Origin: Actinomadura atramentaria DSM 43919
GTDB lineage: Bacteria > Actinomycetota > Actinomycetes > Streptosporangiales > Streptosporangiaceae
Reading direction: 5' to 3'
NCBI RefSeq assembly: GCF_000381885.1
Contig: NZ_KB907219.1
Coordinates: 62,001-126,000, forward strand
DNA length: 64,000 bases
Shown here piece after piece: positions 52,198 through 60,381 of this stretch. The notes beneath the pieces were generated by a model. That model searched no databases. It was not told where the DNA came from and saw only the letters and a program-made list of their open reading frames with translations. Made by a program: the position numbers and the translations under genes. Numbering within the stretch: the stretch's first letter is position 1; the number at the start of each line of letters is the position of its first letter.

Positions 52198-52904
52198 GCG
52201 CCCGCGTCCGGACGGCGGTGTTCCTCGCCGGGGCGGCGGGCCTGCTCGTCCTGCTCGTCGCCGCGCTGGCGGACCTGCCCGCGTTCGGCCGCGACGCGCG
52301 CGCGTACGGCGTCCGCGCGGTCCGCGCCGGGCTCGCGCAGGACACCCCGAACATCATCGCGTCGGTGAACTTCGACCAGCGCGCCCTCGACACCGTGGGG
52401 GAGGAGCTGATCCTGTTCGCCGCCGCGCTGGGCGCGGTCGTGCTGCTGCGGTCGCTGCGCGACGAGCGGCTGCGCGCGGGCGGCGACCTGCGGCCCGGCC
52501 CCGCCGACGCGTTCGACGCGCTGCGCGTCACCGGGGCGCTGCTGCTGCCGGTGACGCTCGTCATCGGCGTGTACGTCGTCGCGAACGGGTTCTCGTCGCC
52601 GGGCGGCGGGTTCCAGGGCGGCGTCGTCCTGGCCAGCGGCATCCACCTGGTCTACCTCGCGGGGGACTATCCGGCGCTGCGGCGGCTGCGGCCCGTCCCG
52701 CCGTTCGAGGCGGGCGAGGCCGCCGGGGCGGCGCTGTTCGTCGTGCTCGCGCTGTCGGCGGGCGCGATGACGGCGACCGAGCGCGGCGCGCGCACCGTCC
52801 CGTGGCTGAACGCGGTCGTCGGCGCGGAGGTCGCGTGCGCGATCGTGCTGGTCCTCGCCCGGTTCTTCGAGCAGGCGATGGAGATCAGGGCGGGGGAGCG
52901 GTGA
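52194..52904 (+). CDS. mrpB: Mrp-type antiporter subunit B (with MbhE-like N terminus)
   Basis: 236 residues. The N-terminal part includes NIIASVNFDQRALDTVGEELILFAAALGAVVLL, an MbhE-like/MrpA-tail segment; the C-terminal 130 residues have the MnhB signature VYVVANGFSSPGGGFQGGVVLASG. It therefore combines a piece usually at the end of MrpA with MrpB. The GTG start overlaps the previous stop, and the stop overlaps the mrpC start. Confidence 0.86.
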   Translation: MSARVRTAVFLAGAAGLLVLLVAALADLPAFGRDARAYGVRAVRAGLAQDTPNIIASVNFDQRALDTVGEELILFAAALGAVVLLRSLRDERLRAGGDLRPGPADAFDALRVTGALLLPVTLVIGVYVVANGFSSPGGGFQGGVVLASGIHLVYLAGDYPALRRLRPVPPFEAGEAAGAALFVVLALSAGAMTATERGARTVPWLNAVVGAEVACAIVLVLARFFEQAMEIRAGER

Positions 52905-53278
52905 GCTGGGCGCCCTACCTCGCGGCCGCGTGGATTCTGCTCGTCGGGCTGTACGGCGTCGCGACGACGCGGAACCTCGTCCACGCGGTCGTGTGCGTGT
53001 CGGTGGCGCAGTCGTCCACCTACGTCCTGCTGCTGCTCGTCGGGTACCGGCGGGGCGGGACGTCGCCGGTGTTCTCCGACACCGCGCCGGGGTCGCGGCC
53101 CGTCACCGACCCGGTCGTGCAGGCGATGGCGCTGACCGACATCGTCGTCGGCGCGACCGTCACCGCGCTGCTGCTCGCCCTCGCCGTGCAGGTCGCCAAG
53201 CGGCGCGGCACGCTCGACCCGGCGGGGCTGCGGTCGCTGGAGAGCGAGGCGGGGATGCGCGACGAGGGCGCCCGGTGA
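52901..53278 (+). CDS. mrpC: Mrp-type antiporter subunit C (NuoK-like)
   Basis: 125 residues, three helices. LVGLYGVATTRNLVHAVVCVSVAQSSTYVLLLLVG and TDPVVQAMALTDIVVGATVTALLLALAVQ match the MnhC/NuoK fold, with the quinone-subunit-like PVVQALxLTxIVI pattern. The GTG start overlaps mrpB by GTGA. Confidence 0.88.
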   Translation: MSWAPYLAAAWILLVGLYGVATTRNLVHAVVCVSVAQSSTYVLLLLVGYRRGGTSPVFSDTAPGSRPVTDPVVQAMALTDIVVGATVTALLLALAVQVAKRRGTLDPAGLRSLESEAGMRDEGAR

Positions 53279-55092
53279 TGCTCCAGCCCGTGATTCTCCA
53301 GCCCGTGCTGCTCCAGACCGCCGTCGCGCTGCCGTGCGCGGCGGCCGCGCTGCTCGCCGCGTTCGGCCGCGTGCTGCGCCGCCGGGCCGTGGACGCGCTC
53401 GCCGCCGCCGTCGTCCTCGCGCTGTGCGCGCTGCTCACCGCCGTCGTGCTGCGGACGCGGTCCGGGCCGGTCGTGGAGTGGCCGGGCGGCTGGACGCCGC
53501 GCGGCGGCGCGCCCGGCATCGCGCTCGTCGCGGACCCGTTCGCGGCGGGCCTCGCGCTGACCGTCGCGGTGCTGACGCTGGCGTCGCTGGTCTACACGTG
53601 GCGGTACTTCACCGAGGTGCGGGCGGCGTTCCACGCGCTGGTGCTGCTGTTCGCCGGGGCGATGTGCGGGTTCGTGCTGACGGGCGACCTGTTCGACCAG
53701 TTCGTGTTCTACGAGCTGATGAGCGTCGTCGCGGTCGTGCTGACCGGGTACGTGCCGGAGGAGCCCAAGACCGTCCACGGCGCGCTGAACTTCGGGGTCG
53801 TGGCGTCGCTGGGCGGGACGCTGACGCTGACCGGTGTCGGGCTGCTGTACGCCAAGACGGGCGAGCTGAACCTGCTGCTGATCGGGGAGCGCGTCCATGC
53901 CGCCCCGGACGCCGCCACGACCGCCGGGTTCGTCCTGGTCTGCACCGGCTTCCTGGTGAAGGCGGCGGCGGTCCCGTTCCACTTCTGGCTCGCCGACGCG
54001 CACGCCGTCGCGCCGACGCCCGTGTGCGTGCTGTTCTCCGGCGTCATGGTCGAACTCGGCGTGTACGCGGTCGCGCGGCTGTCGTGGACGGTCAGCGGGG
54101 CGGGCGTCCCGGCGGCGGGCCGGTCGCTGGCCGTCCTCGGCGCGGCGACGGCGCTGCTCGGCGCCGTCATGTGCGTCACGCAGCGGCACGTCAAACGGCT
54201 CCTGGCGTACTCGACGATCAGCCACGCCGGGCTGCTGCTCGTCGCCGTCGGACTGCGCGACGAGCACGCGCTCGGCGGCGCGGCCTGGTACCTCGCCGGG
54301 CACGCGGGCGCGAAGGCCGGGCTGTTCCTCGCGGCCGGGACGCTGCTCAACCGGTTCGGGACCGTGGACGAGGACGGCCTGCACGGCCGCGGCCGCGGCA
54401 TGCGCTACACCGGCCCGGCGTTCCTGCTCGGCGGCCTCGGCCTCGCGGGGCTTCCGCCGTCCGGACTGTGGGCGGGCAAGGCCGTCGTGGAGCACGCCGC
54501 GCTGGAGCGCGGCTGGTGGTGGGTCGTCCCGCTCGCGCTCGCCGTGTCGGCGCTGACCGGCGGCGCGGTGCTGCGCGTGTGGCTGCACGTGTTCCGGGGC
54601 GCGGGCCGCCCCGCGCGGCACGCCGAGTCGCACGAGGAGCGGGAGACCGGCCGCCGCCTGCCGCGCACGCCGTGGACGATGACCGTCCCGGCGCTGGTCC
54701 TGGCGGGCGGCGCGCTGGTGCTCGGCGCGGTCCCCGGGTTCGGCGGGGCCGTCGCGTCGGGTGCGGCGGTGTTCGCCGACGCGGGGGCGCTGCGCGCGGC
54801 CGTCCTCGCCGGGACGCCGCACCCCGCGCCGCACGCGGCGGCGACGCCGCTCGGCACGGCCGCCTCGCTCGGCCCCGCGTTCGCGGGCGTCGCGCTGGCC
54901 GCGCTCGTCGCGTGGGCGGGCGTCCGGCGGCCCGCCCACGCTGTGGGACGGGCCGCAGGACGGGCCGCCGCACGGGCCGCAGCACGGGTCCTGCGGCCGC
55001 TGCACGCCGTCCACTCCGGCCACGCCGGGGACTACGCGGCGTGGCTCGCAGCGGGGACGGCCGTGTTCGCGGCGCTGCGCTTCTTCGCGTGA
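53278..55092 (+). CDS. mrpD: Mrp-type antiporter subunit D (NuoN-like)
   Basis: 604 residues, about 14 membrane helices. Proton-channel residues typical of MrpD/NuoM/NuoN are visible: Glu in FYELMSV, Lys in FLVKAAAVPFHFWLADAH, and AKAGLFL. A basic, Ala/Arg-rich tail with repeated GRAA/ARAA units precedes the last helix. ATG 53278 overlaps mrpC; an in-frame GTG lies one codon earlier. No MrpA paralogue is encoded, so D may be the only ion-translocating subunit. Confidence 0.9.
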   Translation: MLQPVILQPVLLQTAVALPCAAAALLAAFGRVLRRRAVDALAAAVVLALCALLTAVVLRTRSGPVVEWPGGWTPRGGAPGIALVADPFAAGLALTVAVLTLASLVYTWRYFTEVRAAFHALVLLFAGAMCGFVLTGDLFDQFVFYELMSVVAVVLTGYVPEEPKTVHGALNFGVVASLGGTLTLTGVGLLYAKTGELNLLLIGERVHAAPDAATTAGFVLVCTGFLVKAAAVPFHFWLADAHAVAPTPVCVLFSGVMVELGVYAVARLSWTVSGAGVPAAGRSLAVLGAATALLGAVMCVTQRHVKRLLAYSTISHAGLLLVAVGLRDEHALGGAAWYLAGHAGAKAGLFLAAGTLLNRFGTVDEDGLHGRGRGMRYTGPAFLLGGLGLAGLPPSGLWAGKAVVEHAALERGWWWVVPLALAVSALTGGAVLRVWLHVFRGAGRPARHAESHEERETGRRLPRTPWTMTVPALVLAGGALVLGAVPGFGGAVASGAAVFADAGALRAAVLAGTPHPAPHAAATPLGTAASLGPAFAGVALAALVAWAGVRRPAHAVGRAAGRAAARAAARVLRPLHAVHSGHAGDYAAWLAAGTAVFAALRFFA

Positions 55093-55134
55093 CCGGGGGC
55101 CGCGCCGGAGGCGGGCGCGGCCCCCGGTCACGCG
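55086..55134. terminator. Perfect 21-bp-stem bidirectional hairpin (mrpD / fadD-like)
   Basis: The 21 bases at 55086-55106 (CGCGTGACC...GCGCC) are exactly complementary to 55114-55134 with a 7-base loop. The mrpD TGA (55090-55092) and the opposing gene's stop (55128-55130) occupy mirror positions inside the stem. No T-run, but exceptional stability. Confidence 0.8.
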
Positions 55135-56984
55135 TAGAGCGCGTCGATGACGTCGGTGTACTTGCCGTGGACGATCCGCCGCCGCAGCTTGAGCGTCGGG
55201 GTCAGCTCCTCGCTCTCGGCCGTCCACTCGGCGGGCAGCACCCGCCACTTCTTGACCTGCTGGACGCGGGCCAGCCGCTCGTTGGCGTCCGCGACGGCCT
55301 TCTCGACCTCGGCCAGCACGAGCGGGTGCGCGGCGAGCGCCGTCAGGCCCGTGTCGGAGAGGCCGTGCGCGGCGGCCCACACCGGGGCGACCTCGCCGTC
55401 CAGGGTGATGAGCGCGACGACGTAGGGCCGCCGGTCGCCGAACGCGAGCGCCTGCCCGATCAGCGGGTGCTCCTTGAGGTGGTTCTCGATGAGCGACGGC
55501 GCGATGTTCTCGCCGCCCGCGGTGATGATGATCTCCTTCTTGCGGTCCACGACGCTGAGGAACCCGTCGTCGTCCAGGACGCCGATGTCTCCGGTGTGGA
55601 CCCAGCCGTCGGCGTCCAGCAGCTCGGCGGTGGCCTCGGGCCGGTTGCGGTAGCCGGGGGTGCAGGTCGCGCCGCGCACGAGGATCTCGCCGTCGCCCGC
55701 GATCCGCAGTTCGACGCCCGCGAGCGCGCGCCCGACCGTGCCCAGTTTGAAGTGGTCGGGGAGGTTCGCGGTGATCGCGCCCGTCGTCTCGGTCATGCCG
55801 TACGCGTCGAAGATCTTCAGGCCGAGCCCGGCGAAGAACCGCGCGACGTCCTCGGGCAGCGGCGCGGACGCGCTGGACGCCTGCACGACGCGGTCCAGGC
55901 CGAGCAGCGCCCGCATCGGCGCGAGGACGGCCGCGTCGGCGCGGGCGAACGCCTCCTCGACCTCCGGGGTGAGCGAGTTGCCCAGCTCCTGGCCCGTCAC
56001 GTACGCGCGGCCCGCCGCGAGCGCGCCCTCGACGGCGGCCTTCTTCGCCGCGTCCCGCTCGCCCGCCAGGACCGCCTGGACGCCCGCCATGATCTTCTCC
56101 CAGACGCGCGGGACGCCGAAGAACCCGTGCGGCCGCACCTCCCGCAGGACGGTCGTGAGCTGCGTCGGGTCCGGGCAGAAGTGGATGTGCGAGGCCCGGC
56201 GGATCGGCAGGTAGTAGCTGAGGACGCGGTCCGCGATGTGCGCGAACGGCAGGTAGGAGATCCCGGCGTTGTGCTCGGGCAGGCCGGGGGAGCTGCCGTT
56301 GACCAGCTCGACCTCGTTCAGCGCCATCGCGTGCGTGATGATCACGCCCTTGGGGTCGCCGGTGGTGCCGGAGGTGTAGAGCAGCGTGAGCGTGTCGTCG
56401 GGGCGCAGCGCGGTCCAGCGGCCGTCGACGGCGGCGGCGTCGGTGCCGAGCCGTTCGCGGCCGAGGTCCAGCAGCGCGTCGAAGGACAGGAAGCGGTCGT
56501 CGCCCTCGGGGACGGCGGCGGGGTCCACCACGACGACGCGGCGCAGCGCGGGCAGCCGGTCCAGCACCGGCAGCCAGCGGGCGAGCTGGTCGGCCCCGTC
56601 CAGGACGGCGAACGCGGCCGCGCAGTCGCCCGCGACGAACGCGATCTGCTCGGGCGCGAGCGTGGCGTAGACCGTCGTCGGGACGCCGCCCGCGTGGACC
56701 GCGCCGAGGTCGGCCAGGACGTGCTCGGTGCGGTTGGGCATCATCAGCGCGACGACCTCGCCGGGCGACAGGCCCAGCTCGACGAACCCGGCGGCGACGG
56801 TGAGCGCGTCGCGGCGCAGCTCCGCCCAGGTGCGGGTCGTCCAGCCGTCCGGCCCGCGGTCGGAGTAGGCGGGCCGGTCCCCGTGCTCGGCCGCCGTCGC
56901 GGCGAGCCGGGTGGGGACCGTCTGTCCCGCGAGCGCCCGCGCCAGGTCCGCCCGCACCGCCGCCGCCCCGCGCTCCTCAGCCAT
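55128..56984 (-). CDS. Long-chain acyl-CoA ligase (FadD15-like AMP-forming synthetase)
   Basis: 618 residues. It activates fatty acids via an acyl-adenylate. The P-loop is LLYTSGTTGDPKGV, then FGVPRVWEKIM, AYGMTETTG, the hinge region DIGVLDDDGFLSVVDRKKEIIITAGGENIAP with the FACS motif, and an insertion near the C terminus (RVQQVKKWRVLP) typical of FadD15-like enzymes. ATG 56984 is preferred to the longer frame because GAGG precedes it and the family usually starts here. Confidence 0.92.
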   Translation of the reverse strand: MAEERGAAAVRADLARALAGQTVPTRLAATAAEHGDRPAYSDRGPDGWTTRTWAELRRDALTVAAGFVELGLSPGEVVALMMPNRTEHVLADLGAVHAGGVPTTVYATLAPEQIAFVAGDCAAAFAVLDGADQLARWLPVLDRLPALRRVVVVDPAAVPEGDDRFLSFDALLDLGRERLGTDAAAVDGRWTALRPDDTLTLLYTSGTTGDPKGVIITHAMALNEVELVNGSSPGLPEHNAGISYLPFAHIADRVLSYYLPIRRASHIHFCPDPTQLTTVLREVRPHGFFGVPRVWEKIMAGVQAVLAGERDAAKKAAVEGALAAGRAYVTGQELGNSLTPEVEEAFARADAAVLAPMRALLGLDRVVQASSASAPLPEDVARFFAGLGLKIFDAYGMTETTGAITANLPDHFKLGTVGRALAGVELRIAGDGEILVRGATCTPGYRNRPEATAELLDADGWVHTGDIGVLDDDGFLSVVDRKKEIIITAGGENIAPSLIENHLKEHPLIGQALAFGDRRPYVVALITLDGEVAPVWAAAHGLSDTGLTALAAHPLVLAEVEKAVADANERLARVQQVKKWRVLPAEWTAESEELTPTLKLRRRIVHGKYTDVIDALYA

Positions 56985-57145
56985 GCCGTGCCCCTCTTCC
57001 GGAACCGATGTCAGTGAACACTTGCAGACCGCCATCGCACCATGCCGAACGAGGTTCGGACAAGGTTTTCGCCACATCCGGGCGGCCGAACGCCTGGTCG
57101 AGGCGGTCCGGACCCCTTCGTGATCATGCGAGTACCGCCTGTTTG

Positions 57146-57174
57146 TTGAGGGTTTGGCGGGGTTATGGAATAAC
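57146..57174 (+). promoter_or_regulatory. Candidate promoter for the SelD-like gene, possibly leaderless
   Basis: TTGAGG (57146-57151), 17 bp, and AATAAC (57169-57174) lie just before GTG 57182, leaving almost no leader; no Shine-Dalgarno sequence is present. The patch is AT-rich compared with its surroundings. An alternative -10 is TATGGA (57164-57169). Confidence 0.3.
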
Positions 57175-57181
57175 TGCGCTG

Positions 57182-58177
57182 GTGATCGCCACCCCCCGCC
57201 TCACCCGGTACGCGCGCGCGGCGGGCGGCGCCGGCAAGCTCCCGCCCGCCGAACTCGAACGCCTGGTCGACGGACTCGTCGGACCGCCCGGCGCCGCGCT
57301 GCTCACCGGCGGCCGGGACGGCGCCGACGCGGCCGTCCTGCGCCTGGACCCCGCGGCGGGCGGCCGGGCCGTGGTGTCGGCCGCCGGGTTCTCCGCGCCC
57401 GTCGTCGACGACCCCTACGACTGGGGCCGGATCGCCGCCGCCGACGCGCTCTCCCACGTCTACGCCGTCGGCGGGACGCCGCTGATGGCCCTCAACCTGC
57501 TCGGCTGGCCGCGCGACGCCCTCGGCACCGACGTCGCCCGCGAGGTCCTGCGCGGCGGCCGCGACGCCGCCGCCGCGGCGGGCTGCCTCATCGCGGGCGG
57601 CCACAGCGTCGACGACCGCGAGCCCAGCTACGGCCTCGCCGTCACCGGCACCGCCGACCCCGACCGGATGCTGCGGCCCGACGCGGGCGCGCCCGGCCTC
57701 CCGCTGACCCTCACCAAACCGCTCGGCCTCGGCGTCCTCGGCGCCCGCCACCGCGCGACCGGCGAGGTGTTCCCGGCGGCCGTCGCGGCGATGACGCGGC
57801 TCAACGCGGCCGCGTCCGGGCTCGCGCTGGCGCGCGGCCACACCTGCGCGACCGCCGTGGGCGGGACCGGGCTGCTCGGGCAGCTCCTGCGGATCGCGCG
57901 GGCCAGCGGCGTCACCGCCGTCGTGGACGCCGCCGCCGTCCCCTACCTGGAGGGCGCGCGCGGCTCGGCGCGCGACGGGTTCGTGCCGAGCGGCACCCAC
58001 CACAACCTCGCCTGGGTCGCGGACCGCACCGACTTCGGGCGCATCGCCGAGGAGGAGCGGCTGCTGCTCGCGGACGCGCAGACGTCCGGCGGGCTGGTCG
58101 TCGCGGGCGAGATCCCCGGCGCGCCGGTGATCGGGGAGCTCGTCCCGCCCGGCGACACCGCGCTGGTCGTCCGCTGA
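57182..58177 (+). CDS. SelD-like protein (selenide, water dikinase homologue lacking catalytic residues)
   Basis: 331 residues, clearly of the SelD family: RLTRYAR at the N terminus, PYDWGRIAAADALSHVYAVGGTPLMALNLLGWP, and AGGHSVDDREPSYGLAVTG. However the nucleophile Cys/Sec (Cys17 in E. coli) is Gly15 in AAGGAGK, with no in-frame TGA there. Metal/ATP aspartates are also changed: Asp68 to G69 (SAAGFS), Asp91 to H92 (LSHVYA) and Asp227 to A225 (TAVGGTG). Lys19 and the region of Asp51 (D49) remain. Selenophosphate synthesis is therefore unlikely. GTG 57182 lacks a ribosome site. Confidence 0.8.
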   Translation: MIATPRLTRYARAAGGAGKLPPAELERLVDGLVGPPGAALLTGGRDGADAAVLRLDPAAGGRAVVSAAGFSAPVVDDPYDWGRIAAADALSHVYAVGGTPLMALNLLGWPRDALGTDVAREVLRGGRDAAAAAGCLIAGGHSVDDREPSYGLAVTGTADPDRMLRPDAGAPGLPLTLTKPLGLGVLGARHRATGEVFPAAVAAMTRLNAAASGLALARGHTCATAVGGTGLLGQLLRIARASGVTAVVDAAAVPYLEGARGSARDGFVPSGTHHNLAWVADRTDFGRIAEEERLLLADAQTSGGLVVAGEIPGAPVIGELVPPGDTALVVR

Positions 58178-58187
58178 CCCCGGCGTT

Positions 58188-60071
58188 TCAGGGGGCGGGG
58201 CGCAGGACGGGCCGCAGCGCCTCCAGCACCGCCGGGTCCTCGATCGTGGACGGCACCGGGACCTCCCGCCCGTCCGCGATCCCGCGCATCACCCCGCGCA
58301 GGATCTTCCCCGAGCGCGTCTTCGGCAGCGCCGGGACCACCGCGACCTCGCGCAGCGCCGCCACCGGCCCGACCTGCGCGCGCACCAGCGCCACCAGCTC
58401 GCGCGCCAGCTCCGCCGGCTCCGGCTCCGCGCCCGCCTTCAGCACGACCAGGCCGCGCGGCACCTGGCCCTTCAGCGCGTCCGCGACGCCGATCACCGCG
58501 CACTCCGCGACCGCCGGATGGCCCGCCAGGGCCTCCTCCATCGCGCCGGTGGACAGCCGGTGCCCGGCGACGTTCACGACGTCGTCGGTGCGGCCCATGA
58601 TCCACACGTAGCCGTCCTCGTCCAGGTGGCCGCCGTCGCCCGTCAGGTAGTGGCCCGGATGGCGGGTCAGGTACGACTCCACGAACCGCTCGTCGTCCTG
58701 CCACAGCGTCGGCAGCGTGCCGGGCGGCAGCGGCAGCCGCAGCACGACGTCGCCGTCCGCGCCCGGCGGGACCGGCGCGCCGTCCGGGCCGAGGACCCGC
58801 ACGTCGTACCCCGGCACCGGCACCGACGGCGACCCCGGCTTGACCGGCAGCGGCTCCAGCCCGCGCGGGTTCGCCACGATCGGCCAGCCCGTCTCGGTCT
58901 GCCACCAGTGGTCCACCACCGGGCGGCGCAGCACCGCCTCCGCCCACCGCTGCGTGTCGGGGTCCAGCCGCTCCCCGGCCAGGAACAGCGCGTCCAGCGC
59001 CGACAGGTCGCACCCGGCCGCCAGCCGCCCGTGCGGGTCCTCCCGGCGGATCGCGCGGATCGCGGTCGGCGCGGCCAGCAGCGCCTTCACCCGGTGCCGC
59101 GCGGCGACGCGCCAGAACGCGCCCGCGTCCGGCGTCCCGACCGGCTTGCCCTCGTACAGGACGGTCGTGCAGCCCGTCAGCAGCGGCCCGTACACGATGT
59201 AGGAGTGCCCGACGACCCACCCGACGTCGGACGCCGCCCAGAACACCTCGCCCGGCCCGACCCCGTACACGTTCTCCATCGACCACCGCAGCGCCACCGC
59301 GTGGCCGCCGTTGTCGCGCACGACGCCCTTCGGCCGCCCCGTCGTCCCCGACGTGTAGAGGATGTAGAGCGGATCGGTCGCGGCGACCGGGACGCACCCG
59401 GCGGGCTCGGCGCGCGCGACCGCCTCGGCCCAGTCCACGTCGCGCGGCCGGACCAGGTCGGCGCGCAGCTCGTCGCGCTGGTGGACGACGCAGCGCGGCA
59501 CCTTGTGCGCCGCCAGCTCCAGCGCCTCGTCCAGCAGCGGCTTGTACGGGACGACCCGCGCGCCCTCGATCCCGCACGACGCCGTCACGACCGCCTTCGG
59601 CCGCGCGTCGTCGATCCGCAGCGCCAGCTCCCGCGCCGCGAACCCGCCGAACACCACCGAGTGGACGGCCCCGATCCGCGCGCACGCCAGCATCGCCACG
59701 ACCGCCTCGGGGATCATCGGCATGTAGAGCACGACGCGGTCGCCGGTCTCGACGCCCTGGTCGCGCAGCGCGCCCGCGAACCGGGCGGTCAGGTCCGTCA
59801 GCTCCCGGTAGGTGTACGTCCGCTCCGCGCCCGTGACGGGGCTGTCGTAGATCAGGGCGGCCTGCCCGCCGCGCCCCTCGGCGACGTGCCGGTCCAGCGC
59901 GTTCTCGCACGTGTTCAGCTCGCCGCCGGTGAACCACCGGTAGAACGGCGGCGCGCCGTCGTCCAGGACGCGGTCCGGCGGGACGAGCCAGCGGACGTCC
60001 CGCGCGGCCAGGCCCCAGAACCGGGTCGGGTCGGCGATGCTGCGTTCGTACGCGGCCGCGTAGGCGCCCAT
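58188..60071 (-). CDS. prpE: Propionyl-CoA synthetase-like enzyme (PrpE/Acs family)
   Basis: 627 residues. Acyl-adenylate-forming ligase. The start AYAAAYERSIADPTRFWG resembles PrpE; IPEAVVAMLACARIGAVHSVVFGGF, YILYTSGTTGRPKGVV, WWQTETGWPI and the C-terminal PKTRSGKILRGVMR (acylation-site lysine in the usual deacetylase-controlled position) are intact. ATG 60071 has GGGAGG upstream. It is convergent with the SelD-like gene and divergent from the SelB-like gene, so it splits the two. Propionate is preferred by resemblance; acetate is possible. Confidence 0.88.
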   Translation of the reverse strand: MGAYAAAYERSIADPTRFWGLAARDVRWLVPPDRVLDDGAPPFYRWFTGGELNTCENALDRHVAEGRGGQAALIYDSPVTGAERTYTYRELTDLTARFAGALRDQGVETGDRVVLYMPMIPEAVVAMLACARIGAVHSVVFGGFAARELALRIDDARPKAVVTASCGIEGARVVPYKPLLDEALELAAHKVPRCVVHQRDELRADLVRPRDVDWAEAVARAEPAGCVPVAATDPLYILYTSGTTGRPKGVVRDNGGHAVALRWSMENVYGVGPGEVFWAASDVGWVVGHSYIVYGPLLTGCTTVLYEGKPVGTPDAGAFWRVAARHRVKALLAAPTAIRAIRREDPHGRLAAGCDLSALDALFLAGERLDPDTQRWAEAVLRRPVVDHWWQTETGWPIVANPRGLEPLPVKPGSPSVPVPGYDVRVLGPDGAPVPPGADGDVVLRLPLPPGTLPTLWQDDERFVESYLTRHPGHYLTGDGGHLDEDGYVWIMGRTDDVVNVAGHRLSTGAMEEALAGHPAVAECAVIGVADALKGQVPRGLVVLKAGAEPEPAELARELVALVRAQVGPVAALREVAVVPALPKTRSGKILRGVMRGIADGREVPVPSTIEDPAVLEALRPVLRPAP

Positions 60072-60381
60072 GTCGTCCTCCCGTGGGGGTCGCGCGCCCC
60101 GCCTCGGTTCGGGACGCCTCCCTATAGGGCCGCAGGGACGCGCTCCCGTCAAGAGGCCGGACCGGTCGGATGACAGCGCGAGTCAGGCGGACGTTCCCCC
60201 CGCGACCGGCCGCTGAAAATTTCATCCCGTGCGCGGACCGCCTTCCGCCGCGGCCCCGGCGCTCCATAGGGTTGGTCCCCACGACCGCCGGCCGGCCCGC
60301 GCCGCCCCGCAGGCACGCCGTCACCCCCCGCCGCGCGGTCGCCGCTCCGCCTCCGCACCGTCCTCGCTCGGAAGGGCTCTG
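60072..60381. other. Divergent intergenic region prpE / SelB-like gene
   Basis: 310 bp. A CCCTATAGGG palindrome lies near 60117-60127 and a TTGACG on the minus strand about 20 bp from it could be part of the prpE promoter, though the spacing is poor. No tRNA-like or selC-like structure was seen, and no ORF is convincing. Confidence 0.4.

Noticed and set aside
57182..58177. Selenoprotein form of SelD (in-frame TGA as Sec)
   Set aside because: Codons at the nucleophile region are GCG GGC GGC GCC GGC AAG; there is no TGA in frame.
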